NCBI GenBank assembly: GCA_025201365.1 | Contig: JAIXMF010000001.1 | Coordinates: 2,294,001-2,358,000 of the forward strand | Direction of reading: 5' to 3' | DNA: 64,000 nt | Source: Syncephalis plumigaleata | Taxonomy: Eukaryota; Zoopagomycota; Zoopagomycetes; Zoopagales; Piptocephalidaceae | Shown: positions 12,688 to 22,700 of the stretch, in pieces | How the letters are laid out: the number at the start of each line of letters is the position of its first letter | How positions within the stretch are numbered: the stretch's first letter is position 1 | Made by a program: the position numbers and the translations under genes | The notes under the pieces: generated by a model | Databases searched by the model: none | What the model was told of the DNA's origin: nothing | Seen by the model: the letters and a program-made list of their open reading frames with translations, nothing else

Positions 12688-14000
12688 ATGGCTACTGCTC
12701 GTCATTTCCTCACTGCTGGTCGTAAAATTGTTGCTATCGGGCGTAATTACAGGTATATGAAATATAATAATCATAGTAAAACTATTACGTATATTATTGT
12801 GTCTAAACTATGTTTGTCAATACCGTGTATTAACAGTGAACACGCCAAAGAACTTGGTAATGCTATTCCTAAGGCGCCGTTCTTCTTTCTAAAGCCTACG
12901 TCATCCTACGTGACTTCACCGGGCAAGATTGAGATTCCAAAAGGCTGCATTGTTCATCATGAAGGTGAATCCTATTTGCTTACGCGTCCATGTATTTATT
13001 ATCATTATCATTATTACTAATATTGCTTGAACCGCTGATTTGCTTGCCAATTACCAGTTGAATTGGGCGTTGTTATTGGTAAAACCGGCAGGGATATTCC
13101 TGCTGTCGAGGCGAATCAATATGTAGCCGGTAACTATTGCTATCAAGCGAACACAAATTGTTGTCATTCTAATACGCGTGGATGCATTTAACTCTAGGCT
13201 ATGTACTTGCCGTGGATTTGACGGCCAGAAATTTACAGGCAAATTAACAAATGGACATTTATTCATAGATACTACAATCAATAATATTTACGCATTTATA
13301 CGTTAATAGGATATTGTTAAGAAGAAGGGATTGCCATGGTCTGCGGCTAAGGGTTTCGACACGTTTACACCAGTGGGGTAGGTCATAGCTTGTATACTAT
13401 GCTATGCTACATTCATCGCTTATCATTGATTATTCTATAGCAATTTCATTTCAAACGAGGCAATTCCCAATCCTGATGATGTCAATCTATGGCTCAAGGT
13501 ATACGAGAAGAAATGACTCGTACACGATCTATCTATCTATCTATCTATCTATACATTCCACTAACACGAATACACTCTAGGTTGACGGTGAAACACGTCA
13601 GGATGGTAATACACGCGATATGATGTTCAAGTAAGTATAGGCATATTATCTATATCTATCACTGTCTAAGTAAATAACCTATATTGCTACTATGTAGGAT
13701 TCCTCAGTTGGTTGAACACGTCAGTGGTATTATGCGATTGGAACCGGGTGATCTTATTCTTACAGGTAAATGGAGATATCCTCTCCCTTCATCTCATCTC
13801 CTTACCTTTATTACATTCATTGTTGACGATGTATATATATATGTATATATTGTGTAGGTACTCCCAAGGGTGTAGGACCAATTAGTCCTGGTCAAAAAAT
13901 GACAGCCGGACTACAACTGCCTCATGGTTCATTACTGAGTGAAATTCAATTTGAGGCCGTCGAACGACAAGGTGTCTTCAACATTGAACATCATATGTAG
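12688..14000 (+). CDS. FAHD1: FAHD1-like acylpyruvase / oxaloacetate decarboxylase
   Basis: This multi-exon gene encodes a member of the fumarylacetoacetate hydrolase fold. FAHD1 hydrolyses acylpyruvates and decarboxylates oxaloacetate in mitochondria. Recognisable blocks are KIVAIGRNY, FFFLKPTSSY, HHEVELGVVIGK (the metal-binding E-x-E type region), GYVLAVDLTARNLQ, KKKGLPWSAAKGFDTF, VDGETRQDGNTRDMMF and GDLILTGTPKGVGP, in family order. At least eight exons are needed. The intron at 13239-13309 begins with GC after CAG and appears to be a GC-AG intron, because reading on gives an immediate stop. The ATG at 12688 lies just before the conserved block. Confidence 0.9.
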
Positions 14001-14092
14001 ACCGTTGCATTTATTGTATTTCATATATATATATATTTGTGTGTGTGTTTGCGCGTGTGTGGCTTAGTGATGTAGTTCATTGCTACGATTCA

Positions 14093-15163
14093 TTAGTATA
14101 ATACGTAAGCCTTGATCGGGAATTTGTCATCCGATTCTCGTGAAATAAATGAACGACCATGAATATTACGCGCAAATCGATATGCCTTCTCTTCATTCTC
14201 TAATTGAATAATGAATCGATGCGATGATGATGCATTCGTTCTATTGGACGTGCATTAGCAATAGTGCTGCTCACTAAATATGCTCACTCGATACTTACGG
14301 TGGTGGTATATCTATTACCACTGGTTCAAATTGATCGGATGGATCCCGGTCTCGTTGTAGACGTTTTGCATCCTCCGTGTTAGCATACCATGGCAGTCCG
14401 GTGATCAATACAGATCGTCCAGATGCACCGGCAACATGTGGATGCTCTTTAAATGGTTCACACGTCACCTAAACACACCACAACATATCCGATAAGTATA
14501 CAGATCATTATGTACCAATCTAGTCTGCTTACAAATTTGCCTTTTAGCTGACGACCACCGAGGAAACTATTATGTGCCGTGGCCATAAATAGAATGGCCG
14601 CTTCAGGGCTCGTGAATGTAACGGCTGCATTTCTAATAACGTGTATTCTATTATGCTCACGATCAAATACGACTATGTATAATATGCCCGGAATAAATCA
14701 CTATAAGTATGCTATCGTTTCATCACGAGAGTGTACTACTTACTTGACTCAACTTCCTCGGATGGAATTTGCGCTCGTTGCACTAAATGCATAATATCGC
14801 GTGTAGTTATTGTATTATTGATACCATCCAGTAAAACATATCGAGTGGGTGGATCATTGCTTCCCGTGACTATTGATGACATATAAATACGTTAATACAT
14901 TATTCTTATAGGATACATATACACATATACAGATAATCAATAAGATACATACGTAAGAAAAGCTGGTTTTCCGTAATTTTAAGCGGTAAACGTTCGGGTT
15001 GTTTCTCCCAGTTACGCTGAAGCATTGTGGGATCGGGAGCATTGCTCTTTTTCTGACTTAGTGATCTTGCTGCATGGAATAAGCAGACACTCGAAGGACG
15101 TAGTGCAGGTGCAGCTGCTGTTAATACGCGTCGCGTTAAAGTACGAGCAAGTAGATTGTTCAT
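14093..15163 (-). CDS. RRM-domain protein, probably mitochondrial
   Basis: Five exons on the minus strand start at 15163 with a basic, alanine- and arginine-rich leader (MNNLLARTLTRRVLTAAAP) typical of a mitochondrial presequence. Two RRM-like parts follow: RYVLLDGINNTITTRDI with VFDREHNRIHVIRNAAVTF in the first, and RSVLITGLPWYANTEDAKRL in the second. The last exon ends in AYVLY. It converges on FAHD1, with stops about 90 bp apart. RNA binding in mitochondria is inferred from the domains and leader; I cannot name an orthologue. Confidence 0.7.
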
Positions 15164-15335
15164 TGTAAATAATAAAAGATCTGCAAAAAAAGAAGAAAAC
15201 AAAGCTCGTCCGTTATCATCGTTTGTTATCATCACACACACACAAATCTATTATTCAAAATTCAATGTCAGTTTATTATCTCTGTTCAGTTGTCTTCACT
15301 CGAGTCGCGTACTAGTCATCTATATTATTATTGCA

Positions 15336-16814
15336 ATGCAGCTCATATACGCATTAGCACTCGGTCTATTGACAGCTTATGACTCTGTCAGGAAACGACG
15401 TTTAACACCTTCCGGGGCAGTAGCAGCAATGCTAGTTGGTATTGCCACAGCTTATAACCCTTCCAACGTGTTTACCGTTCTATTATTCGGCTTCTTTCTC
15501 ACTTCTTCCAAACTCACAAAGGTAAAGTCTAGCGAGGGAAGGAGACTACGTGATACTTGACTGAACAGCCTACGATAGTGGAGTGCCAAACGAAAACCAC
15601 GAGTAGAAGAGCATGACGTGCAAGAAGGTAAGCGAATAACATCGGATAACATTGCTGCTGCTGCTGCTACGTTAACAAGCACGCACACGCACACATTTGG
15701 TAAACATATAATATGATGATGCTCAGCCAAACAAGGAAGAAATGCTGTTCAAGTGTTATGCAACAGCCTTGTCGGCACGATATTAGCCATGTCATACGCG
15801 TATTACCATTGGCATCAATGGGATATACCACCAGCATTTGGGAGTAATCCGATAGATTCAAGGATCATACTCGGTGCTATTGGGTAAGTGAGAAGAGACA
15901 TAGAGGTATATATAAATAATACTAATATTGGCTACTCTAGATTTTATGCTTGTTGCTGTGGAGATACGGTATTTAAAGAACTACCTAGATTGCCATTACA
16001 TTGCACTAACCAGTAAGCAACAGTGGGCCAGTGAGTTGGGCGTACTGAGTGAAACGGAACCGCGTCTCATTACTACACTTCGACAGGTGATATCAGCGAT
16101 CATTATAGATGCAATAACTAATATACATACAACATGTATATGTATATGTATATACGCTATTGAATTGAATAGGTACCCGCAGGGACTAATGGTGCTGTGA
16201 GTCTTATCGGGCTTATCGCCTCATTCACTGCTGGCAAGCTCATGGCATTATTAGCGGGAATTTGTCTATGGCTCGAGGGTTGTCATGACATTTCATGGAT
16301 GAAACTTGTACTCGCCGGTGGACTAGCAGGACTTGGTGGATCATTGGTGAGTTTCTCTTCTACAGCGAATATACAAGCATTGACTGATGAACTACGTACT
16401 AGATTGACTCGTTGCTCGGTGCCACGCTTCAGCCATCCTATCGTACATCGCGTAATGGTGTGTCGGAACAGCGTTCAGCTGGATGTGAGCATATCTCGGG
16501 AATACCATTACTAAACAACAATCAAGTGAGTAGACCATTGGATTCGCATCAACATTCATTTGACGTGCTATTAGGTCAATTTTATTTCCTCACTACTCAC
16601 TGTAGGAATCATTATACTATTATAGATGATAGCATATCTACCGTGTGTGATTCAAGACACATCTACAGCAATTCTAATTGCTTTCTTACATTATTATTTG
16701 AATTAAAAGTTGTTGTTGATTTTTGATATCAAGTATGTGCTATGTTACCATTAGTCTAATGTGATTGCACGAGCATCAGTCAGTGGGCTGCTTATTGTCA
16801 AGATATTATTCTAG
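15336..16814 (+). CDS. TMEM19/DUF92 integral membrane protein
   Basis: The multi-exon gene starts at 15336 with a hydrophobic leader and TAYDSVRKRRLTPSGAVAAM, the DUF92/TMEM19 opening. It continues through FFLTSSKLTK, an EEHDVQE exon joined to KQGRNAVQVLCNS, GDTVFKELPRL, PAGTNGAVSLIGL and GGLAGLGGSLVDSLLGATLQ, all in family order. A last exon after an intron of about 230 nt adds NVIARASVSG. The splice into VDSLLGA is inferred from the family pattern. TMEM19 proteins have 6-7 membrane segments; bacterial and plant relatives have been linked to phytyl-phosphate kinase activity, but function here is unknown. Confidence 0.82.
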
Positions 16815-17510
16815 AAGCATGAGCTATCCCTCGGCATATTCATGAAGTTAACCACCCCACACCACATGCATATTAATCAGCTCGAAACATCGCCTTTAGC
16901 CTAGAGCACGCCATTTCCATATGTATTCGACGTGACACGTTTTCGCGTACCATGGTTCTCACGTTTGATGTTCGCTCGAATGTTGTACTCCAGTTGTGAA
17001 ACAGTCATTAATGTGTATGATGTTATAGTATACACAGCATCAAGGCAGTGGTTAATGCGGGAAAGGTAGACAAGAGAAGATGAGACAAGGAAACCTCGCC
17101 GTCAATCAGTACCTCTAAAATACAAGCTGAAACACAAGCATATGAAAATTCATTTATATTAATGAAAACCAAACAAACAAAACTGTATATACCAGCATCT
17201 AAATTAGTCAGCTATAAATACGGAATACGCAGTAGGTATTAATACCGATTTAATAATTCATTAAATAAATAATAATAAAGATAATTACTTGCTAAATTGT
17301 AGACGGTATACTTGTCAGAGTAGCAGCCGAATAATAGGCGTGATGACGGGTACATGCTCACGAATGGCCTTAGGAAGGTCTGATCATTCTTGTCATACGC
17401 CTAGTGAGCATTAAGCTTGCATGGCGGCGTTCAATGCGCAATGAGTACTTGCTTGGCCATCCACACGTGTATGTGTATGGGTATATGTGTAACAATCGGG
17501 AAACTCTATA
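16815..17510. other. intergenic before the DIRS-like element
   Basis: This AT-rich stretch lies between the TMEM19-like gene and the left end of the DIRS-like element. No coding frame with known similarity, tRNA or clear repeat is visible. Confidence 0.5.
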
Positions 17511-17697
17511 TTTTCTATCGATATATAAATATATCTCCAGAAAATCACTGGAGTCCATCAGACTCCAATAACATTGAGCCTATAAATGCTGTAATCATTT
17601 TCTTTTATTATTTAATCGAAAAAATAAAATTTTAAAATCTTTTCTCCTATAAATAGGAGCTACATCTGTCATGTATATGTTGGTTCCTTGATCATTT
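17511..17697. repeat. DIRS-like left inverted terminal repeat
   Basis: The outer 54 bp are specific to the left end and contain small palindromes (GGAGTC-CATCA-GACTCC). The inner part from about 17565 matches the right end in inverted orientation. The left-specific outer part recurs inverted in the internal complementary region at 26483-26563, which defines the element start to within a base or two. Confidence 0.8.
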
Positions 17698-17792
17698 TCT
17701 TTTCGTTTACAGGTCAAAACCAGAAACGAGTGCTCCAAAAGTATACTTATTATTATTGATATATACTCGTTATTTCTCTATTCATCGCAAGC

Positions 17793-18554
17793 ATGGAACA
17801 TTACGAACTACACGACTTACCTATTCGCCCAACGTACGATTGGATTCCGAGTGACCGACTATACGAGCTCGTTGAGTCTCTTCGTCAGAGAAGTTTGTTC
17901 ACGCAAACTCTACCGGAGGATAGCAGAAAGCGTATACTCGAACGCTATCCTGCAAGAGAAGACGTTTCCTACAAGCCACCACATACCCTGGAGCCTGCGC
18001 AGAAGCAGTTTTCCGCAGCCCAACGAGCGGAAGACGCCAATTATCGTAACGCCCAGTACGCAGCTTCAGCGGTATTCAGGCCGTTAGATGTTTTAGCTCA
18101 CACTCTAACATCTATACTACCCACAAATGACATCGGTCGGGTAATGACCATGATCAACGATATACGCACATTACAGCTGAATCTTTGTGGAACTCTTAAT
18201 CACGCCCGAAACAATCTGGCGACACGTGCGGTCAACCCCTCGTTTAAAGCGCCGATCGAGCACGAGGCAGAGTACACCATGAGCCCGACAAAATTTATGG
18301 AATCCATACAATTACAATCAGCTGAGAGAAAGGCAGTCGCGGATGCCAAACCTCGCAAATTGACTCACAAGTCAAATTTTTTTCGTGCAGGCCCGCCACA
18401 GGCAGATGGCGGGTCACAACATTTTCAACGGCAACACAACAACCAGAATCGGGGCAGGAGAGGCAACCACCACGGTTACAACAACCGCCGAGGGCCAAAT
18501 CACGCCGGCAACAACAACAACAACAACGGCCCTCACCCACAGAACAACCAGTAG
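17793..18554 (+). CDS. DIRS-like Gag
   Basis: This is the first frame of the DIRS-like element. It codes a 253-residue protein with a charged N-terminus, a helical middle with RTLQLNLCGTLNHARNN typical of DIRS Gag proteins, and a C-terminal tail rich in asparagine, glycine and arginine likely to bind nucleic acid. It is followed closely by the reverse transcriptase frame. Confidence 0.75.
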   Translation: MEHYELHDLPIRPTYDWIPSDRLYELVESLRQRSLFTQTLPEDSRKRILERYPAREDVSYKPPHTLEPAQKQFSAAQRAEDANYRNAQYAASAVFRPLDVLAHTLTSILPTNDIGRVMTMINDIRTLQLNLCGTLNHARNNLATRAVNPSFKAPIEHEAEYTMSPTKFMESIQLQSAERKAVADAKPRKLTHKSNFFRAGPPQADGGSQHFQRQHNNQNRGRRGNHHGYNNRRGPNHAGNNNNNNGPHPQNNQ

Positions 18555-18577
18555 GCGGCCGCCTACACAAGTTTTAT

Positions 18578-20434
18578 GTGGCGTGGACGCGTTTGACCGA
18601 CAGCAAGTGGGTGCACTCGGTTGTACGCGACGGTTTCCGCATACACTTCACCAAACCACCTCCCCTCACTACTCGATCCTTCCCTACCGTACCCTTTTCA
18701 GCCGAACAACGTCACCTCCTCAGACAGGAAATCAGCAGTCTGTTGCTGAAGCGAGCCATCGAACCAGCCCCTTCGACACCCGGTTTCTGCAGCAGAATGT
18801 TCGTCATCCCGAAGAAGACGGGCGATTTCAGACCAGTGTTCAATCTGAAAGCCTTGAATTCTTTCATCGCTCCACCCAAGTTCAAAATGGAAACGATTCA
18901 GCAGGTGACATCATTAATTCGCCAAGGGGACTATCTCACATCAATCGACATCTCAGACGCCTTCCTTCACATCCTCATTCACAAAATGTCACGTCAATAC
19001 CTCCGATTTCAATGGGAAGGACAGACATTCCAGTTCCGAACAACACCATTTGGACTGTCAGTAGTCCCATGGATTTTCACTCGATTAACCAAACCAGTCC
19101 TCAAATGGATACGACAACATCAAATTCGTGTATCAGCATATCTAGACGACTGGATTATAATATCCAAGTCACAGGAGGAAGCGGACAACAACACGAGGTT
19201 CGTTCTCGATCTGTTGAAGTCTCTAGGTTGGATTGTGAAACTGGCGAAGTCACACCTTACCCCTACGCAAAAGCTCGATCACCTGGGCTACCAAATCGAG
19301 ACAGACACGATGACGATTCGCCTCCCCTCCAAGAAATTACGCAGTTTACGCAAGTCGATCGAATCGGTGCTCACCAAAACGTCGCATACACCACGCTTGA
19401 TTCACAGTCTCACCATGCGGATCAAAGCAGCCACGCTAGCAATCTTCCCGGCAAATCTATACACCCAAGCGCTCATGTTCTTCAAGAACAGTCATGTCAC
19501 CAGCAAAGCAGCATGGGATCAGCCGCAATTGTTACCGCAGGATTGCACGCAGGAACTGATGTGGTGGAAAGACAACCTCAGCAAATGGAACGGTCGGTCC
19601 CTCATCACGACAGCTCCAACACACACCATACACGTGGACGCCAGCGATATGGGATGGGGCGGCGTGTACCGGAACAAAACGGTACAAGGCTTATGGCCGC
19701 ACAACGAAGCCGATCAGTCAATCAACTGGCGCGAGCTCAAAGCAATACAGTTGACGCTGAAGGCGTTCCCCACCTTACACCACTGCACGATCAAGATTCG
19801 AACAGACAACACAACAGCCATGGCGTACATCAACAAGCAAGGCGGCACTCGATCCCGTCAGCTCAGCCAACTCGCCACATCGATATGGCAAATGTGTTTA
19901 CGCCGCGAACTGAGAATCCAAGCCCAACACATACCGGGAGTGGAGAACGTGCAAGCCGATTACGCGTCACGTCACTTTTACCGCAAGAATTTGTGGCAAA
20001 TCAAGCCGCAAATATTCAACTCAATACAGCGCCAATGGGGCAAACACGACGTCGATCTATTTGCGGACAGGACGTCCAACTTACTACCCCGATATGTATC
20101 ATGGAAGCTGGATCCGGAAGCAATAGAGACGGATGCGCTATCGATATCGTGGACACAGTTCCAGAATCCGTACCTCAATCCCCCGTGGAATCTAATACAA
20201 CGCTGCCTACAGAAGATCCAGCGCGAGCAGATCCAACAAGCAACCATTGTCACTCCGCTCTGGCCGTCAGCGATATGGTATCCCATGCTACAGGATCTAG
20301 CTTGCCAGCCACCAATGATACTCAACCCTCACATCACAACTCGCCTAACTACTCCTTTCGCCATTTACCCGTGGACAAATCCCAATTGGAAGCTAGCCGT
20401 GTGGAAGGTCAAAAGCGCAAATTTGCAGCTCTAG
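18578..20434 (+). CDS. DIRS-like reverse transcriptase / RNase H
   Basis: The frame carries a DIRS-type reverse transcriptase, with the catalytic-type segment SAYLDDWIIIS and upstream FRPVFNLKALNSFI, followed by an RNase H region with IHVDASDMGWGGVY and IRTDNTTAMAYIN. The C-terminal part, HDVDLFADRTSN, is usual for DIRS elements. It overlaps a second long frame that becomes the tyrosine recombinase, as the family does. Confidence 0.8.
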   Translation: MAWTRLTDSKWVHSVVRDGFRIHFTKPPPLTTRSFPTVPFSAEQRHLLRQEISSLLLKRAIEPAPSTPGFCSRMFVIPKKTGDFRPVFNLKALNSFIAPPKFKMETIQQVTSLIRQGDYLTSIDISDAFLHILIHKMSRQYLRFQWEGQTFQFRTTPFGLSVVPWIFTRLTKPVLKWIRQHQIRVSAYLDDWIIISKSQEEADNNTRFVLDLLKSLGWIVKLAKSHLTPTQKLDHLGYQIETDTMTIRLPSKKLRSLRKSIESVLTKTSHTPRLIHSLTMRIKAATLAIFPANLYTQALMFFKNSHVTSKAAWDQPQLLPQDCTQELMWWKDNLSKWNGRSLITTAPTHTIHVDASDMGWGGVYRNKTVQGLWPHNEADQSINWRELKAIQLTLKAFPTLHHCTIKIRTDNTTAMAYINKQGGTRSRQLSQLATSIWQMCLRRELRIQAQHIPGVENVQADYASRHFYRKNLWQIKPQIFNSIQRQWGKHDVDLFADRTSNLLPRYVSWKLDPEAIETDALSISWTQFQNPYLNPPWNLIQRCLQKIQREQIQQATIVTPLWPSAIWYPMLQDLACQPPMILNPHITTRLTTPFAIYPWTNPNWKLAVWKVKSANLQL

Positions 20435-21251
20435 GTTTTTCGGAACACGCTATCAATGACCTAATGAGATCAGACACGACAACAAACGGCAAGCGTATTC
20501 CATACAGACGCGCTCAACTTTTGTTCATTAAATGGGCCTTCGACCGCAATGTCAACATCACTCAGTTCTCAGCAGTCGATCTGGCCAATTTTCTAGCAGA
20601 GGCCAAAGCACAGGGATACAAACCAAACACTATTGCTCTTTACCGCGCGGCAGTTACTCACTTACACGAAGCGCCTGACACCATCAAACACGATCACCAC
20701 CTCACTCAACTAATACGCAATTACAAACGCTCATCAACACCGCGTGCATTTCAGCGAGGTACAGTGGATCTCACACCTACACTAAACGCAATTCGCCTTC
20801 CCAATGACACCCTCTCCCTACACAAACTCAACATTAAAACGGCCTTCCTATTATCCATGGCCGCCTTTCTTCGCCCCTCAGATCTCAACAGAATCGACTT
20901 GACCCAATGTAAGATTCAACACAATCTACTCCACCTAGTAATCGTGTCACCGAAAGAAACACGCGAAGATACGCCCATTCTCAAGCCGATCACGATTCAT
21001 CCCAACGAAAATTCAACAATGCTATGCCCAGTACAAGCATTCATAGCGTTACGAGATCACCCCGAAGCTGTCAACAGACCTGCCACCAGCCTATTCACAC
21101 ACGGTGTCATGGCCAGCAAGAGGCTGCATGACAACACCATTTCATCATGGTTGAGGAGGCTGATAAAGCTTTCAACAAACATCACACCTGTCCCATCTAT
21201 TCGTTCCCTGGCTTCCGATCTCGCTCTACAACGAGGAGCCACTATGGATGA
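20400..21251 (+). CDS. DIRS-like tyrosine recombinase, interrupted by Ty3 insertion
   Basis: The frame overlaps the end of the reverse transcriptase and encodes the tyrosine-recombinase part that defines this class, with an SAM-like N-terminal region (ITQFSAVDLANFLAEAKAQG) and a catalytic-domain start (TAFLLSMAAFLRPSDLNRID). The chromovirus has inserted at 21251/21252. The boundaries given are approximate. Confidence 0.75.
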
Positions 21252-21441
21252 TGTAACGAAACAATTTTTATTTATATTCTTATGGGAAAAGCTCGGTAAC
21301 CACTACCGAAGCGTGAGTATATTTACATCTTCGTTTACAGAGAATTAGTAAGCATAAGCAATTATAAATACGATTATACTTTTATTAATAAAAAACGATA
21401 TCTTACTTTTCGAATTCGTGTGTGCATGTGAGGTCGTTACA
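21252..21441 (+). repeat. Ty3 element left LTR
   Basis: This 190-bp direct repeat begins TGTAACGAAAC and ends GAGGTCGTTACA. It matches the copy at 26121-26310 across the whole length as read by eye. Confidence 0.95.
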
Positions 21442-21475
21442 TTGGTAGCAACGGACCTACTTTCCATCGCCCTAT

Positions 21476-21685
21476 TTGCGTTAGTCGCATTGCTATTTTT
21501 ACGTTCGTCGTACTGTCATACTGCGTTAGTCGCACTGCTATATTGCGTTAGTCGCACCGTTACATTGCGTTAGTCGCACCGTCATTGCGTTAGTCGTACC
21601 GTTACATTGCGTTAGTCGCACCGTCACTGCGTTAGTCGTACCGTTACATTGCGTTAGTCGCACCGTCATTGCGTTAGTCGCTTAG
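21476..21685 (+). repeat. tandem repeat in chromovirus leader
   Basis: About nine imperfect units built on TGCGTTAGTCGCACCGT (roughly 16-22 bp each) lie between the left LTR and gag. Unit length alternates, with ...CCGTTACAT and ...CCGTCAT forms. This is part of the untranslated leader. Confidence 0.85.
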
Positions 21686-21756
21686 CAATAATATTCCAGT
21701 TCCAGTCGTCCAAGATTCTTGAATTCACCATCTACGTAACATCAGATTATTACATC

Positions 21757-22590
21757 ATGAATCCCGCTCGATCACCACTCACCCACACCGAGAAGTTCAC
21801 CGGTGATTCCTCGATTCCAGTGGATCATTGGTGTAACATGGTTGATGATGCATGGACGCTAGGAGAATGGACCGATGCTCAGAAATTGGTGATAGCAGCT
21901 CAACAACTATCTGGTGCCGCTGCTGTCTGGTACCAATCAATACGAGGAGGAGCCACACCGTACACCACATGGCAAGAAATGAGAAACGGTATTATGGACC
22001 GTTTCAACGGTAACAAATCCGCCGATATCGCGCGCTTAGAGTTGACCAGACTACGCTGGACAGAAGATCAAGACATCGAAGAACATATCACCCAATTTAC
22101 CGCGCTACGCAGTAAAATTTCAGATGCAGGCGATATGGAGCTTGTAACATCGTTCCGTCTCACCTTGCCACCCGAGTACTTAGCTGATTCATTCCGGAAC
22201 AATGTTCACAATATTAACGAGGCTTTCACGGTAACAAGAGCTTTTTATTATTCAAGGAAGCATGGATTACAACAATTAGCGCGAGCCCAACCTAAACCAC
22301 AAAACGGACCGGTACCTATGGACTTGGACGTGTTAGCGCAAGCTTTAAACAGCCTAGGAATCCGCAACAATCGTAACAACAACAACAACAACGCCATACG
22401 ATGCTATGAGTGTAATGGACGCGGTCACATAGCTCGGAATTGTCGCAACCGCAACAATAATAACCGTAACTTCAACAACAACCGCAATTACAACAACAAT
22501 CGTAACTTCAACAACAATCAACAACAAGCCAATAACATACAACACCCACCGAACGCGGACGACAACCAGGGAAACGACGACCGTCAGTAA
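21757..22590 (+). CDS. Ty3 chromovirus Gag
   Basis: This 277-residue capsid polyprotein has the retrotransposon Gag core (a WYQSIRGGA segment and [17 protein letters not shown]) and a single CCHC zinc knuckle, [14 protein letters not shown]. An asparagine-rich tail encoded by AAC repeats follows. Confidence 0.9.
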   Translation: MNPARSPLTHTEKFTGDSSIPVDHWCNMVDDAWTLGEWTDAQKLVIAAQQLSGAAAVWYQSIRGGATPYTTWQEMRNGIMDRFNGNKSADIARLELTRLRWTEDQDIEEHITQFTALRSKISDAGDMELVTSFRLTLPPEYLADSFRNNVHNINEAFTVTRAFYYSRKHGLQQLARAQPKPQNGPVPMDLDVLAQALNSLGIRNNRNNNNNNAIRCYECNGRGHIARNCRNRNNNNRNFNNNRNYNNNRNFNNNQQQANNIQHPPNADDNQGNDDRQ

Positions 22591-22700
22591 TCGAATGCGG
22601 CGTTATTACTGACGGCCAGGTCGCCGCTACTACTCCAACACCCAAGATCCCACCTGGATTCGAGCTGTTCTCGCTCATCCAAGGAAACACTAGTTCCGGA

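Noticed and set aside
15452-15861. Minus-strand frames opposite the TMEM19-like gene
   Set aside because: They lie antisense to exons that make a conserved protein on the plus strand and show no family motif.
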